NCBI RefSeq assembly: GCF_947623445.1
Contig: NC_135240.1
Coordinates: 5,456,001 to 5,520,000 of the forward strand
Length of the DNA stretch: 64,000 bases
Source of the DNA: Clavelina lepadiformis
Taxonomy: Eukaryota; Chordata; Ascidiacea; Aplousobranchia; Clavelinidae
Direction: 5' to 3'
The notes beneath the pieces are model-generated. The model ran no database searches, was not told the DNA's origin, and was given only the letters and a program-made list of their open reading frames with translations. Shown here in pieces: positions 44,195-57,633 of the stretch; the stretch's first letter is position 1; each line of letters opens with the position of its first letter. A program made the position numbers and the translations under genes.

Positions 44195-47100
44195 TCAGAA
44201 AAATGAACCATTCCCAGTCATTGGGGGACTGACAACTCTGCCGAGCTTCTTCGCAAGCAGCATGTAATTGTTCCGCATGAAGGCGGTATGGAGGCTAAGT
44301 TGCTTCAAAAACAAGAAATTTTAAATTGTTTTAAGCTCATATAAGGTGTTAAAAAGGCCCAAAGTGCTTCGAAATTTAATTACGACATTGTTTAGACTTA
44401 TTTCATATCTTTCATTGATTGATTATTTCATATACTTTGAAATGACGAACGCCTCCGTTGCTCTCAAATTGTGTCCTTTTGTGAACCATTCTCCTGTTGT
44501 TCATGGCAACCAAACTACCGGTTACGTGTCGGAATCGAATCTATGACATCATTATATGACGTCATTTGCACTCTACGTCATCACATAAAATTGAATAACT
44601 TAATATTATAGTTTTTCAACATACATGTAGTTCTTCTCGTTTCATGATTTCCGACAACTTCTTGTGTGCCTTGTAATATCTTGTGACGTCACTCTGACGA
44701 ACCTGCAGCCTCGGTCGTAGGTCGCCTGACCATAGGCACGACGTCACCTTAAAATATTGAAATTTCAGGTTTGTATCGCATTTCCATATTTTTGAAAGAT
44801 ACTGATATAATTGTATGGAAAAAACAAAATTTTCGCCAAATATTTCAGCATCTGATAGCCTGTACGCAACAACACCCAATTCCTATCATCATCTTTCATT
44901 CACCGGACAACATATTCCCGGCTGCAATTCTTTTACTTCGAAAATTTTTAAAGAATCGAAAAATATTGACATTTCACCCGTCTATTACTCAACAGTATAT
45001 TCTTTCTCTAACAGCGCACATAGCTGGTGAAGTTGCTACTTTCGTTCCCCATAACCACCTTGCCGTTATAGTCGACCTCGATGTGGGTTTTCTGGATTTG
45101 GAAATGTCGCTTGTTGCTGTTCACGTTCTCGTAAATCACCGGAACTTTGGTCAGAACTTTAAAATCTTCCGGCGATTCATCGCGAAGAATTTCGGCGACT
45201 TGGAACAGATCGACCATGATGCTCTCGCCTCCTTTCACACAGTCGTCGAATCTGTAAAGTAACCAAGGAGTCACTATTAAGGTGCTGATGTATGTCTGAA
45301 AAAAATTAAAACTTTGTCATTTCATCTTCAAGAGGAACTTTTGATTTAAATTAAAAGTTTACAGCTCCGCCGCAAGAATGAAAATGTATCTGCATATTAC
45401 CTGATGCAATTATGCAATATAGTTTGACCACAAGTGTCCACGTAGCGGTAATCCTGATGAAAGGGCAAGTCAACGTTGGTCTGTCCCACATTGTCTACTG
45501 CTCCGGTGTTTTTTACGTCATCAAAATAAGTCCCCTTATGTTGTCAACAACCATTAGAAAATATTACGACTGTTAAATAATGCGGTCGTTACATTTTAAT
45601 TATCTAGCGTAGCTTTATAGATTTTTGCTTCAAATCTACTCCTTTAAAAATCTAATTAACATTTTTAATGTTCATTTTTGTAATCCATGTTTATATGAAT
45701 AAAATCTGTTGCTACTGTCACAAAACTGCCCGACCGCAGTTGTTCACAGCAACGTTTTAAACTTACGTTGTAATATCCATACGGGTTGCTTTCCACAGGA
45801 CCCAGCGATTCCGCAAACTAATGAAAGATTTTTTCATTCATTTAACTTTTTCGTTTCGTTTTTACAAACATCGAATTTACAAGTTTTATGCATAAATAAA
45901 CTTTAAGACGTCACACAACCTCCATAAACAGCTCATCTTCCTTTGGAAAGTTGAGGACCTTGCAGTAACCAACCTCGAAAGTGTGATGCATAAAACTACA
46001 GTAGAGAAAAGAATGAATAAATTTACGGTGAAGGTGGCATTTGATGGTAATAGATGAAGTTGAAAATTGTTATAGTATTTTTAAAATATATGTTGTATTG
46101 TATAGTTTAAGGTTTCAAACATTTTCGGCTTTCCAATGTTTTTAACATTTAATTTCAAAATAAAGAACATTTGATGTGATGACGACATCGGTTGATGCGC
46201 ACTCGAACAAAAACTGGTCAGGATTATCTTTAATTTCGTCATAATCCACGACCGGCATCTTCTTTGGTGTTTGGGAATTTCTTGTTATGACGTCACCATC
46301 AGAAAGCTTTTCTTTAAGACATACGTCACAATAACAGTTTTCCCTCAACCAATCGTAAGGTAAGAGAGCCACGTGATTGCTTGGAACATCGTTATCAAAA
46401 TGAACTTTTAAAACTTGTTCTGAAATTGAAGTTTTGTAAAAAGAGTTTTGGCAAAAAAATATATGAAAAAGAAACATCTAAAAGTAACAAAAAATTTTTA
46501 AAATTTCGCGTTGTCACAAATCACCATGACAACCCGACATGGTCTCTCATCACCTGACTTGTTCCAAGAAGTCGAGGAAATAGTCAAGTTTTTTTTGAAA
46601 CGTTCAATGTCAATTTTGTAGAGGCCATCAGCTGAACTGTAGCAGGACGGACAGAAACAATGAAAACGAAGCCAAGAAGCTTGAAATCTGCACAATTTCA
46701 TATATTCGTATAATAACACGCCATAAAAGGGCTAATTACATGAGGATTTTTTAATTTTACTTACGCATAAAACATTGTAGATAAATCGATCATATAACTC
46801 GTATGCTCAATAAAATAACTTTTCACATGACACGTGTTATGTCATATAAACCAAAACGAAAACCGATACTTGCGTTAATATTTATAAATCCTAATTATTC
46901 ACACGCATGTGACACATCTCACGTTTGGCGTAAATCGGTGATAACTCACTCTTACACGGCTGCTAAAACCATCCTCTTACATGAATCGTGTGTTATATAA
47001 AGAGATCACGATTTTGTAATAAGAACTGAATTACGTCATCACTAGGATTAGCTCATAGTAGCCTGAATAATTCTATCTAAGCAATAAGTTACGATTTTCA

Positions 47101-47787
47101 TTGTTAACTCAAACCGCTTCTAGACTTATTCTAGAAATGGGTTGATCTTCATCCAGTATTTTTGAATATTTTTCCTTTGCTCATCTAATTACTTTAGCAT
47201 TCATGAAAATAATATAAAATTCCTCCAACAGTTTTGAATTGTTTGAATCAGACTGTCGCATTTATGATAAAAAAATCCTCATTTGATAATAACAATTATA
47301 GTCTTGCTGGATGAAATATTTAATGCATGTCGAAATTTATCGAGCGACCACTACCACGTTGTTGTGTTGGATTTCTATATTACTCTACTTACAAACTTTC
47401 ATGTCCGTCCATCCATTCAATCACGAGTTCCGTCTTATCCGGTAAAACACGAACATTGGATATTTCCGTTTTGATCTGAAGCATCGAACCCAATCGTTCA
47501 GATTTCAGCGATTTTGCAGAGGCTTGTAAAAACCTTTCCTTGTTCGTGTGGATCGGTTTTGATTGTTTTGCATATACACCTGGGGTTGGGAAAATAATTA
47601 TTATATTTCTGTAGAAAAATATTTCCGAAACATAAAAGTATGTTTCGAAAATTTTATTTGACATCAGAATTTTTAACTCACCGCATTTTACACCGAAGTT
47701 TTCGCGTAGAATTTTCTGTGAAAGACAAAAATTCCTTCTAATGCAAACATTGCGAATTAGTGTAGATAGTGTTTTATTCACAAGCAT
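44195..47787 (-). CDS. BBOX1: Gamma-butyrobetaine dioxygenase-like 2OG-Fe(II) oxygenase, copy 3
   Basis: Eleven exons on the minus strand: 47682-47787, 47393-47579, 46554-46687, 46203-46419, 45920-45995, 45767-45817, 45401-45534, 45013-45251, 44625-44725, 44436-44540, 44195-44302. Exon lengths equal those of copies 1 and 2, giving 485 residues. The zinc site HCFCPSC, the PFHQDY pair and the RRMAHKR histidine are kept. Exon 7 reads GTYFDDVKNTG. Differences include LVNKT for LANKT near the start, KEKLSDGD for KKKLSDRD, and Lys for Gln at the end of exon 10. With equal exon lengths and no stops in all three copies, each may be functional. Same reaction class and probable mitochondrial location as copy 1. 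Confidence 0.79.
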
Positions 47788-48179
47788 GTTACGCTGAAAG
47801 TATATTCTGACTACAAAGAGAAGCAAATGCTAAAAATTGATAGTAAAGTTGATGATTCCAAACCCTTATATTCTGCAACACATTACCAAAGGTGTCCAAG
47901 TCAACAAATGTTTCAACGTCAATGGCAGTCACCCAGCATGGAATGTCTGTCATCATTGTTTTACCCGACCAATTGATTATATTCTTTTTATGTACAAAAC
48001 TTACGTATAAAGTCATAGAATTGGTGACGTAAAACAAATGTTCGTGTTTTTATGACACGAGCGATAGATTATAAAATTAAAGTTATAATTGTAATTGAAG
48101 ATTTTGTTTCCATTTAAATATGACATTTCCATAAATGTTAACTTCGTCCTTCAACTCTACACCTTCATTGACTGTCAGT

Positions 48180-49863
48180 TTTCCAAATTCCTTTCATAGC
48201 ACGGTTTCCTACGTGTGTTTGAAAATGGAGCCGGATTTTGGTCTTGTTGGACCAAAGTTGCCATTATGTAACCGAGCAAATTATTAGGTATACGCAATAA
48301 GATGATGAAGTAAATACTCCACAATGTTTAAAGGTTAATTCCCTGCAATAACCGGCTTAGACTGCGGGGCACACTCCTTCATTGTCTTCCTCGAAAGGCT
48401 TTGACTGTACGTGTTGCTGGTGCTGATCAGCCTGGCTAGGTGTTGGACTTTGCAACAAGAAGAAGTAAGCTTTGATTCGTTGTTTTTCGTTGCTTCACCG
48501 CATCTACATGAACACAATCGTCATGAAATTTTAAACTTTTCCGTATCATTTATTGAAACTGCAGTCATGAAAGGGCTAACAAGCGTTCAAGCAATTTATC
48601 GGACCGTTGTGAACAGCACATCGCTTATACATTGCTATGGTTGCTGACAAAATCGAATGATTCACTGATTTTGTCGTCACAACGCAATAACAATCCAGTG
48701 CAATGTGATAAACCAAATCGTTACTAACCTTAACATATGCTTTATTAAACTTACAATTCCGGTATCTACACTCATAAAACAAATAAAGAATCGACAAAGC
48801 AATAAATAAGTAAATAAGCAAAAGAGCTCGCCACAACAAGCAAGGCAACCAAATGCAGTGCTACAGGTTCCGACTGCACTAAAGAACACCCGCAGTGAGT
48901 AGAGAAGCGTCACATGCTTCCGGAAATAAACAATTAGTAAGGGAAGGAAGTCAAAACGACAAACTGTCAGATACCCATGCATTTTGCATTTTGCATGCAT
49001 ACATGTATGTATGAATTGGTCAAAGAAAACCAAAAATTATCACATTCTTCCCCTCTGGTTACAAAATTACACGGAAAGTGTGGGATAACATCACCAACAT
49101 AAACACATCGGATTGAAACACAAACTAACAATTTTATTCAAGATATTGAATACAGACTACAGCACATACGGTATTATGCAAAGAGTCCTGCAAATCAGTA
49201 AACACTTAAAGTATGGAACGACGCCGTATCTAGCCTATCTACAGCTTTTCGAATGCGTTCTGACCTCCTCAAGTCAAGTGCAGGTAACGACGTTGGTTGA
49301 GTAGATACTCCTTCATTCGAATCATTTTCATCATCTTTAACATCTCGCCACCAGCAGCATCAACATCCACAACAAAAATCACGGTTAACAACATCACTAT
49401 CAAGCACGTCACTGTTTTCCGGTTGGAGAAACGTATCATGCACAATGCTTTCGTCATCACCAACAGAAGAAACCATTTGCTTAGTCATCGAAGAAAGATC
49501 TTTTAAGAACACGGCGGTTTCTCTACCCGACGGGAAACGAATTGTTGCATCAGTTTCTGGGACAAATGGCAACTCTTTGTCAATCACTCCCAATGCGGCA
49601 GAAGACAAGTCGTTTTTAAGAGTGTTTAAGGATTCGAACGCCTCTTCACTAAGCTTCCGTCGACCTTCCTGCGAGCGCTCTAAAGATAGTCCGGAAACTG
49701 ACACTGCATAAAATCGCCTTAAAACCGCATAAAAAAGCAAGTAAGGATGTCTGTGCGCCAGACGCCATTTAGCGGTCATTGTAAATTTTCTCTGTTTGAC
49801 TAGTGTTCGAGCTCTTTTGGATAAAGATTGCAAAGCTTCTGCGCATGTTGCACTTTCAGTTGG
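48180..49863 (-). mobile_element. Ty3/Gypsy fossil, copy 3
   Basis: Inverted counterpart of the relics at 9240 and 22850, ending with pol pieces at 49090-49863 (EEAFESLNTLKNDLSSAALG and the basic C-terminal tail). LTR- or leader-like sequence lies at about 48180-49060. Broken, with several breaks. Its right part was copied again to 58716-59480. Confidence 0.58.
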
Positions 49864-50999
49864 TATGTTCTAATGCAAACGTCTTTAACCTTGGACAGTT
49901 GGATTAAAAATTTCCCCTATAACCGGTCACTTCCCAATAGAAAGACAATTTTCAGCCGGCAACATGGCGATTGTTACGGTTTCACACTCAATGCGTCATA
50001 TTAATAAAGTAAGAAATTTTCCGGTCCAATGCGCATTTGACGTCGATGTGGACTAGTTTGTTATTGTTTTGACGATAGTTGGTTCCAGGTCTAAGCTAAG
50101 TAGTAAGTTTTGTGTGGGTTTGAATTTTTGGTATTTTGGAGTATTTGTCTTAAAATTTTAAGCTAAAAACTTGTAAAGTTTAGGTAGATGTTATAAAAAA
50201 CTGAGTACATGGATTCTGTTCAAATTAAGACTGTAGGCAGTCATAACCTTGATCTCGTTGCAAGCCAAAATTCAGGATAGGTTTATGATGTAGTTATGCG
50301 ATGGTAGCTTCTTGATTTAACGTACTTTGCATTGAAAATCCTATCTTTTTGAATTGGGACATGACCCCTTTATACTTGTAACGTATCCAATAGCTTTGAT
50401 ACGCGTGATGTCGTCGATTTATTGTTTTTTAACTTTGACAATATATGACTCCTTAAAGGTCGTTTTTATCCCAGCCTTATACAAGCGTTTAAAATGAAGA
50501 GGCATGATGTAAGAATGTGAGTAAAATCCAACTGTACTTTATTTGATTATATGACTGCATGTGCATGCCGATTTAAGCGCACATCATTTTAAATAGTGCG
50601 CAAGCACGGAAAAATTTCTTACCAAAAAATCACTAATTACAATAGAAATGTTACAGTACAGGTGGCGCCACACACTTATCTGAAAACATGCAATATTTGT
50701 GCTAAACTTTTGTAACTTTATTTTAAAAGAAACTGTATGTTTTGCGCGGTTTTTGCTGGGTTTTTCGTTACACTATTTTTAAACTAGTGGCACGCCAAAT
50801 ATTATCACAGTTGACAATTGGTAGGTGGAGCCTCTTAGGTTTATGAATTTAAATGTCTGACTAAAATAATTTCTCTTATTTTACAGCTGTCTATTGCATT
50901 ATACATTTCTCTGACTACGTAAATATTCAATCGTTTTAAGCTTTTATTTATTGCCAATTCATTCCTGTCGAATATTTTACATCGAATTACGGTTTCGAT
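49864..50999. other. Gene-free spacer, duplicated at 59481-60629
   Basis: AT-rich. The same sequence with few differences lies before copy F. It contains the polyadenylation signal of copy D (AATAAA on the minus strand, about 50947-50952). No gene seen. Confidence 0.45.
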
Positions 51000-52975
51000 T
51001 TAGCAGACATCTTTGAGCTCTCGAAAGAGGTTTTTCCAGTTGGTGACGTCACTGTTGAATCCGTCATCGATGTCAAAAGGAAGTTCGCTTCCTCCCCAGT
51101 TCAAGCCCGCCAATGTGAGACGATATGTGAAGCACCCCGCGCCTGGTTTCTCCGCGTCTGGTTTGTGACATCACGAGAAATGTATTTTTTAAGATTGTAA
51201 TGTATATGCAAATATTGACTAATACTACTTGATCGTCATTTCACATAAAAAGCAAGTTTAAATGAACTTTGTCCGCCAAGTCTTTCTAGATTATGTTCTT
51301 TCATCAATATTCATGCTCATAACACTTAACATTTAACTTAAAATAAAACAATGTGACTTTTTTATAGTGTTGTACACTCTGACTTAAAAAAGCGAAAACT
51401 AAATTCTAAACAATTCAATTGCAAAAATTTTTTTTTATATCGTATCTAAAAAATCGCAAAAAGTATGAAAGCAATAACCGACCTGCAATGCAAGTTCCGA
51501 AGCAAATTCCATCGATGGTTTCAAGAAAAACGTGCACTGCATGGCCGACGTGGAAGTTGGAATATTTGGGAAGATCAATTTTCGGATTTCTGTTCTTGAT
51601 GAATCGACGTTTGCGGAAGGAAAACACAACCCTGACCTGAAAAGCAATTTTCCTTTAAATTCAGCTGGATAAACTTTATTGCAAAATATTACGAAATGTA
51701 GAAATAAAATCATACCATTTCCGTACAGCAAATAAAACAATGAGTGAGTTGTGATTAGTACATTTTGCCAGTGGGTGTTCTATATATTAAACAACAATCG
51801 TCCAAAACTCTGAAAGCTCGTTAATAAGCTCTTAGGACTGAGCTCTCCACGGTGTCGAAGCTTACCTTAACCCCGCAGTACCTGGCGGCGTCTCCCACTG
51901 CATCGAGAGAAGCGACAAAATCTGGATGAATTCGAATTTCAACGTCATCGTAACCTACCACGTTTGCTGTTGGTTCGTATTCAACCAACTGACAATCTGT
52001 GAGATAATAGGTAAGTTTTTGCTCATGACTTGCGGTTTGTGCGTTTTTGTGAAAAAAACATTGTTTAATCTTAAATGTCTAGGCTGTGATGTATCAATTG
52101 TAACGAGAAGGCCGACTATAAATTGGGGTAATTTTAAGAAAACTTAGTGAGCCGCATCATGTGAAATGCCTACTCAAAATATCACGGCAACCGTATTTCT
52201 CAAGAAAAACATAATGCAACAAGTAAAGACTAAATAATCCAAAACCCCTCTCTTACCTCCTTCCTGTTTAGTATCGCAGCATTTTCTATCTCCTGGTCCA
52301 CCGCACAATCCATCCTCGTATTTGCCATTGCAGAAGTTTGTCGAGTTTTGGCAGGTGCCCAACGCTTCTTCGCAGGGTTCGTCGTCAACGCTCCAGTCCT
52401 CTTGATCCTCCATGCCTGTGACAGGTAGTTTTTATCAGCTTAACTAGAGAAAATCTAAACCAACCATTTATGAGAAATTATTTGATGGCTTATGAAAATA
52501 AATCGCCTAGAAACGAAATCCGTCAGATTTAACAACACGAAAAGTTGACATGAGATGAGAAAGTGACGTGTGAAATGCTGAACCAAGCAAAGATCGAAAA
52601 TAAGCTTACACTGAGCGTCGCAACCCATGCAGCATCTGAAGTGGTTTCCTCCGGTACAATTTCGCTCGGAGTCGTCTTTGTCAGCCCACCCTCCCATACA
52701 CTGGTTGGTCGGCCAATAGAGACAAGCTCCGCCGGCATCTCTGCATTCTTGGTTCGCGCCTGTAATTTATTTTTGTTGATTAAAGATAAAAATTTCTACT
52801 CCAGTTTGCTTGAGCAGCCTACCGCTTCAAATTAATGGATATTACTTTGAAAGAAAGATAAGGCTAACAATACAGTATTCAGTATATATACGTACTATAG
52901 ACATTTTCACAACATTGCACAAATCTCACCAGTAACAACAAATAGCAAGAACAGGGCAGCTATTGTCTTCAACAT
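51000..52975 (-). CDS. Secreted protein with two defensin-like cassettes and a degenerate M15-like domain, copy D
   Basis: Six exons: 52930-52975, 52610-52759, 52257-52415, 51866-51996, 51483-51636, 51000-51157; 265 residues, uninterrupted. Signal peptide MLKTIAALFLLFVVTG. Both six-cysteine cassettes are complete (cassette 2 starts MEDQEDW). The C-terminal domain reads KIDLPKYSNFHVGHAVHV and LNWGGSELPFDIDDGFNSD, with TYRLT replacing TNRLT and NWKNLF replacing AWKNLF. Exon phases equal those of A and B (1, 1, 1, 0, 1). It lies head to tail with E and F. Its exons 3-6 are the parent type of copy F. Confidence 0.78.
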
Positions 52976-53080
52976 CTTTCTTTAATGTAGCTCTTGTAAT
53001 CTTCTTCAAGTTGAACAAAAAGTAAGTGGCAAATTCGAAACGACTTGCACAGAATGAGTAAGAAGTTAAACAGCTCCGAT

Positions 53081-53087
53081 TTATATA
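53081..53087 (-). promoter_or_regulatory. TATA box of copy D
   Basis: TATATAA on the minus strand about 105 bases before the ATG, with TTGATCGAAACTGCCC at about 53107-53122 just upstream. Confidence 0.62.
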
Positions 53088-53124
53088 GGAAAGTTTGCAA
53101 CCTAATTTGATCGAAACTGCCCTG

Positions 53125-55608
53125 GGCAGTTTCAACTTGAGGAGAATACGAAACTTTTAACTTTAACTTTAACTTTAACATTTTTTTTTTTTTTTTTAAC
53201 TTGAGGAGAAGACGAAAGCTGAACGAAACTGCTGCAAGCTTTGGTCGTTCCCAGTTAGGCTACTTTTCGTGTCTAATCAACTTTACCTGAAACTTTTTGG
53301 TTATGTCTGGTAATTATCGTCTTAACGTAACTTATATTAAACTTATTGTAAGCAAGGGACAAAAAATATCTTTAAACAACTTGTTTCTTGCTGTCTTGCT
53401 GTTTCTATGACGGCTAACGTTGTAAAGGATGCTGGAGGGGCTACACTTTTTTACTACAAAGACTTTTTAAAAACTTTTTAAAGAAAAAAGGAGATTTTTA
53501 TGACGTCATGAGTCGGTTGAAATATGCTGCTATCCACGTGACCTGTTATGACACTTGCTCGTTCCAATATTGTTGAATTTTAATTTTTTGCCAATCAAAT
53601 TATTTCTTACAAAATGCCAAAAATTATCGGAATTAAGAAAAATGCAAGAAAAGAGATAAAGGTTTATTTCAAATTGCAGAGAATAACTTTGTTTGGGCAG
53701 ATTCTGCAAAGGTGCATGATCACCCGACTAAATACGAGTTAATATGAGTCATCGTTTTCAGCTACTACGGCAAAATCACGTCATAGCCGCTGGCGCTCGA
53801 ACGTTGAAGCGAATTTCTGCAAAATATTTGGTGAAAAAATATACCTCGTGATTACCTTCAAGTCTGCTATTTACGAACCATACGTTTTTCTTGCTTCGGA
53901 AATTGTGTGACGTGTCTTGATCAAACCCGCCCAAGTCTCGACTTTATGAAAAGATTCCATCAATCAATTAAAACAAAGAAAACTATTCAAAACGCTGATC
54001 GTGTACAATCACTTTTCGGGTCGATTTAACAACAATAACTGTAGCGGAAATTAACTTAAAGCTTATCTGAAGCAAACTCAATATGACATTGACAAAAGTA
54101 TTTTAAAGCAATTTTTTAAAAGCATTTTCTACGTCTAAACTTCACCAAACAAAGCGTAGACTTATTTGACGTTTTCAAACATGGAAACAACTTTGAATTA
54201 TGTTGTTTCCATGACGACAAAGGTTATACGATGGGAGTTCCGTCATCATTTACCATATTGACCGTCCAATTTGTCTGAAGTGAAAAGGATATTTTTACAT
54301 CATCAAGGTTCTGTAGAATTAAGCTGGTTTCCAGATCAGTTGTTTTGACGTTTCTTTTGTAAATAAAATCAGGTTTTTAATCGTTTGCCAATCAAGTTTG
54401 TAATTACCAAATTCTTGCCAGGAAAAATTGAAAGTAAAAACAACGAGAAATGAGGTAAACGCTTTCTAAAGCAGAAAATAACTTTGCTATAAGGCAGAAA
54501 GTTCTGGAGAGCTTTTTTCCAAAAAAATGAACGCCAACTACGGGCAAGTTATGAGTCATTGTTTTTCTGCTTGTTAGAATAACTACGTATAGCCGTTGGC
54601 GCTCAGCCGACAAAGCATACTTCTTCAAAATATTTGTTGAAAAAATAATTACAAGCATACTGTTGGCCTCGAGATTATAACTTCAACCTCTCTTCTACGA
54701 ACATGCTTCCTATTTCGGACATTTTTCAACTTCATTTGATCGAAACTGCTCAAGGCTTTTTTTCAGCCTTAAATCATGACTCAAATGTGGTAAGATGCCA
54801 AACATTCATATTCAAGTACCAACTATTTTTAGTTTTAATTGGAAACCTTCCATAGCCGATGGCGCTCAAACGATTAAGCATATGTCTCCAAACTAATCAT
54901 TTGTTAGGTTAAAGCATATTTACCTTTATCCAATGCCATGTACAGCTTACGAACCTATGCTTACGGCTTCTGAGATTTCAGGACGTCATTCGATTGAAAC
55001 TGCTCGAAGCTATTTTTTCAATCTAAATCCTCGACTGAAATATGTCTGCCAGCAAGCTACTGCATTGAGACTAAAATTTTCAACGTCTTGCTGTTTCTTA
55101 TTTGTGCTTTATAAATCTACTGCAAATAAGTGCTATCTTGATCAAGATCAAACACCAGATTTCTTGAAAAGTTGAACTTGACGTGAAAGCATCACGCAAA
55201 ATGGAATCATAAAAATCTCAAATCATCGGAGTTTTATGATTAAAATATACGCAGCAGTTCTCTTCAATTCTTAGCAGTCCTTTACGTAACGCCTTTATCT
55301 CGTTACGTAACAATACATATATGTGCAAACCTTAACGATTCATATCAAATAGAGCAGTCCAGACTTAATCTTCTAGAATTTGGACATGTTTTCGGATGAC
55401 CGGCTCGACTTATTTATTAAATTAGTTTCTGTATATGCTCCTTTCTTGTCTTGCCTATAGAAATATCTCGATGTTTTCATACGATACTTTTATGCTTTTA
55501 TTTATTGCCGATTCATCTTTAACAAAACAACACACATATATGCTCAATCATAGTCGGGTTATATTTATGTAGGCCGCCGGAAATTATGCATCGAATCGCG
55601 GCGACGAT
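53125..55608. other. Upstream region of copy D with repeat motifs
   Basis: No gene. It holds a (TTTAAC)n run followed by a T run at about 53158-53200; GAAACTGC motifs near 53220, 54741 and 54991; and GGCGCTC-AACG motifs near 53790, 54597 and 54860. The AAGATCAAACACCAGA block near 55145 is the inverse of sequence near 35400, so this region is an inverted relative of the copy B upstream region. Confidence 0.5.
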
Positions 55609-57529
55609 TTAGCAGATGTCTCTGAGCTCTTTGAAGAGATCCTTCCAGGTGGTGACGTCGCTGTTAAGTCCGTCATCGATGTTGAAAGGAAAATCTTTTC
55701 CTCCCCAGTTCAAGCCCGCTAATGTGAGACGATTCGTGAAACATCCAGCGCCTGGTTTCTCCGCAGCTGGTTTGTGACATAACAATGAAATCATTATATA
55801 ATGTTGTACGTACACTATACCACTTGATTGTCCAATCATATAAACAACACGTTTAAATGATCTTTGTCCGTCACGGTTTATACGATTTCATCAACAACCA
55901 TAAAACAGACATAACATTCAATATAGAGCAGTGTACTGTATCTCTTTTATTGTAGCCTACTTGTGTATGGAAACTTGAATTTAAAGAAGTGAAAAATTTG
56001 TAACTCAGTCGTAAAAAGATCTCTTTTATTGTCTTTAAAAACCTCTAAAGCAGCATGAAAGCCATAACCGACCTGCAATGCAAGTCCCGAAGCAAATTCC
56101 TTCGATGGTTTCGAGAAAAACGTGCACTGCGCGGCCGACGTGGAAGTTGGAATATTTGGGAGGGTCAGTTTTTTTAAAAATAAATCGACGTTTGCGGAAG
56201 GAAAACACAACTTTGACCTACAAAGAAATTTTCTTTTCAACTTATCTGTACAAACTTCATTTCCAAATGTACAATTAAAATATTTACATTAAGCCATTTA
56301 AATGATCACTGTGTCATGACATGTCAGCTTACCTTAACCTCGAAGTAAATTAAATTAAATTTTGCCAGTGGGCGTTTTATGGATTAAACAACAATGGTCC
56401 AAAACTCTAAAAGTTCGTTAATAAGCTCTTAGGACTGAGCTCTCCACGGTGTCGAAGCTTACCTTAACCCCGCAGTACCTGGCGGCGTCTCCCACTGCAT
56501 CGAGTGAAGCGACAAAATCTGGATGAATTCGAATTTCAACGTCATCGTAACCTATTACGTTTGCTGTTGGTTCATATTCCACCAACTGACAATCTGGGTC
56601 AAAAGTTAATAAGTATAAACTTTTTTTCTCTTGGAAGTGTAAGTCAGTACCGGGTACAATACGTATAAGTGTAGCGACGTAAATGTATGGTAGCGAGCAA
56701 AGAGATTTCGAGCTACAAGTAAATGCATCAAATGATCGTAAATAAAATTTTGCTACTGTAACTACGGAATGTCCGCAAGAAATTACCGCTTCTTATGGAA
56801 AAACAAAAAACTTAATATTCCGAAAGCAAAGTTTATTATCGAGTAAATGTTCTCTCACCTCCCTCCTGTTTAGTATCGCAGCATTTTCTATCTCCTGGTC
56901 CACCGCACAATCCATCCTCGTATTTGCCGTTGCAGAAGTTTGTCGAGTTTTGGCAGGTGCCCAACGCTTCTTCGCAAGGTTCGTCGCCAACGCTCCAGTC
57001 CTCTTGTTCCTCCATGCCTGTGGCAATTGTATATTTGCAATGAACGTTTTAAAAGTATTGGCTGGTTTATTGAAGTAAATCGTCTAGAAACGAAATCTAT
57101 CAGATTTAACAACACGAAAAGTTGACATGAGATGAGAAAGTGACGTGTGAAATGCTGAACAAAGCAAAGATCGAAAATAAGCTTACACTGAGCGTCGCAA
57201 CCCATGCAGCATCTGAAGTGGTTTCCTCCGGTACAATTTCGCTCGGAGTCGTCTTTGTCAGCCCACCCTCCCATGCACTGGTTGGTCGGCCAATAAAGAC
57301 AAGCTCCGCCGGCATCTCTGCATTCTTGGTCCGCGCCTGTAATTTGTTTTTTCGATCAATGATAAAAATTTCAATTGCATTTGGCTCGGGTACAGCTTTA
57401 AATATACTAATATTTTACTTTTGAAAAGATAAAATTAAATACTACACTGCAAAACTTTTGCATAAAATTTGCAAAAATCTCACCAGTTACAACAGATAGC
57501 AAGAAGAGAGCAGTTATTGTCTTCAACAT
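55609..57529 (-). CDS. Secreted protein with two defensin-like cassettes and a degenerate M15-like domain, copy E (diverged)
   Basis: Six exons: 57484-57529, 57187-57336, 56859-57017, 56463-56593, 56073-56217, 55609-55766; 262 residues. Exon 5 is nine bases shorter than in its relatives, an in-frame loss of three residues: RRFIKNRNPKTDPP in copy B is here RRFIFKKTDPP. The motif HVGHAVH has become HVGRAVH. The C-terminus reads GLNWGGKDFPFNIDDGLNSD and ends RDIC. The signal peptide is MLKTITALFLLSVVTG. All splice sites keep GT-AG (acceptor of exon 5 TTTGTAG). It looks functional but is the most diverged complete copy. Confidence 0.75.
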
Positions 57530-57626
57530 CTTTCTTCAGCAATTGTTGTAATCTTCTTCAAGTTGAACAAAAAGTTAGTGACAAAATTGATAGGACTTAA
57601 ATGACTGAGGCCACCAACGACTGTGA

Positions 57627-57633
57627 TTATATA
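57627..57633 (-). promoter_or_regulatory. TATA box of copy E
   Basis: TATATAA on the minus strand about 100 bases before the ATG. A GAAACCGCTCCAAGC motif lies upstream at about 57705. Confidence 0.6.

Larger units (their letters stand above)
42727..49863. repeat. Inverted copy of the BBOX1-like block
   Basis: Reverse-complement homologue of about 22.9-29.97 kb: the last exon of a secreted-family gene, 3' flank, whole BBOX1-like gene, 5' flank and Gypsy relic. It keeps the 235 bases missing in unit 1 (48180-48420) and the roughly 130 bases missing upstream of copy 2, so it was copied before those losses. Confidence 0.82.
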
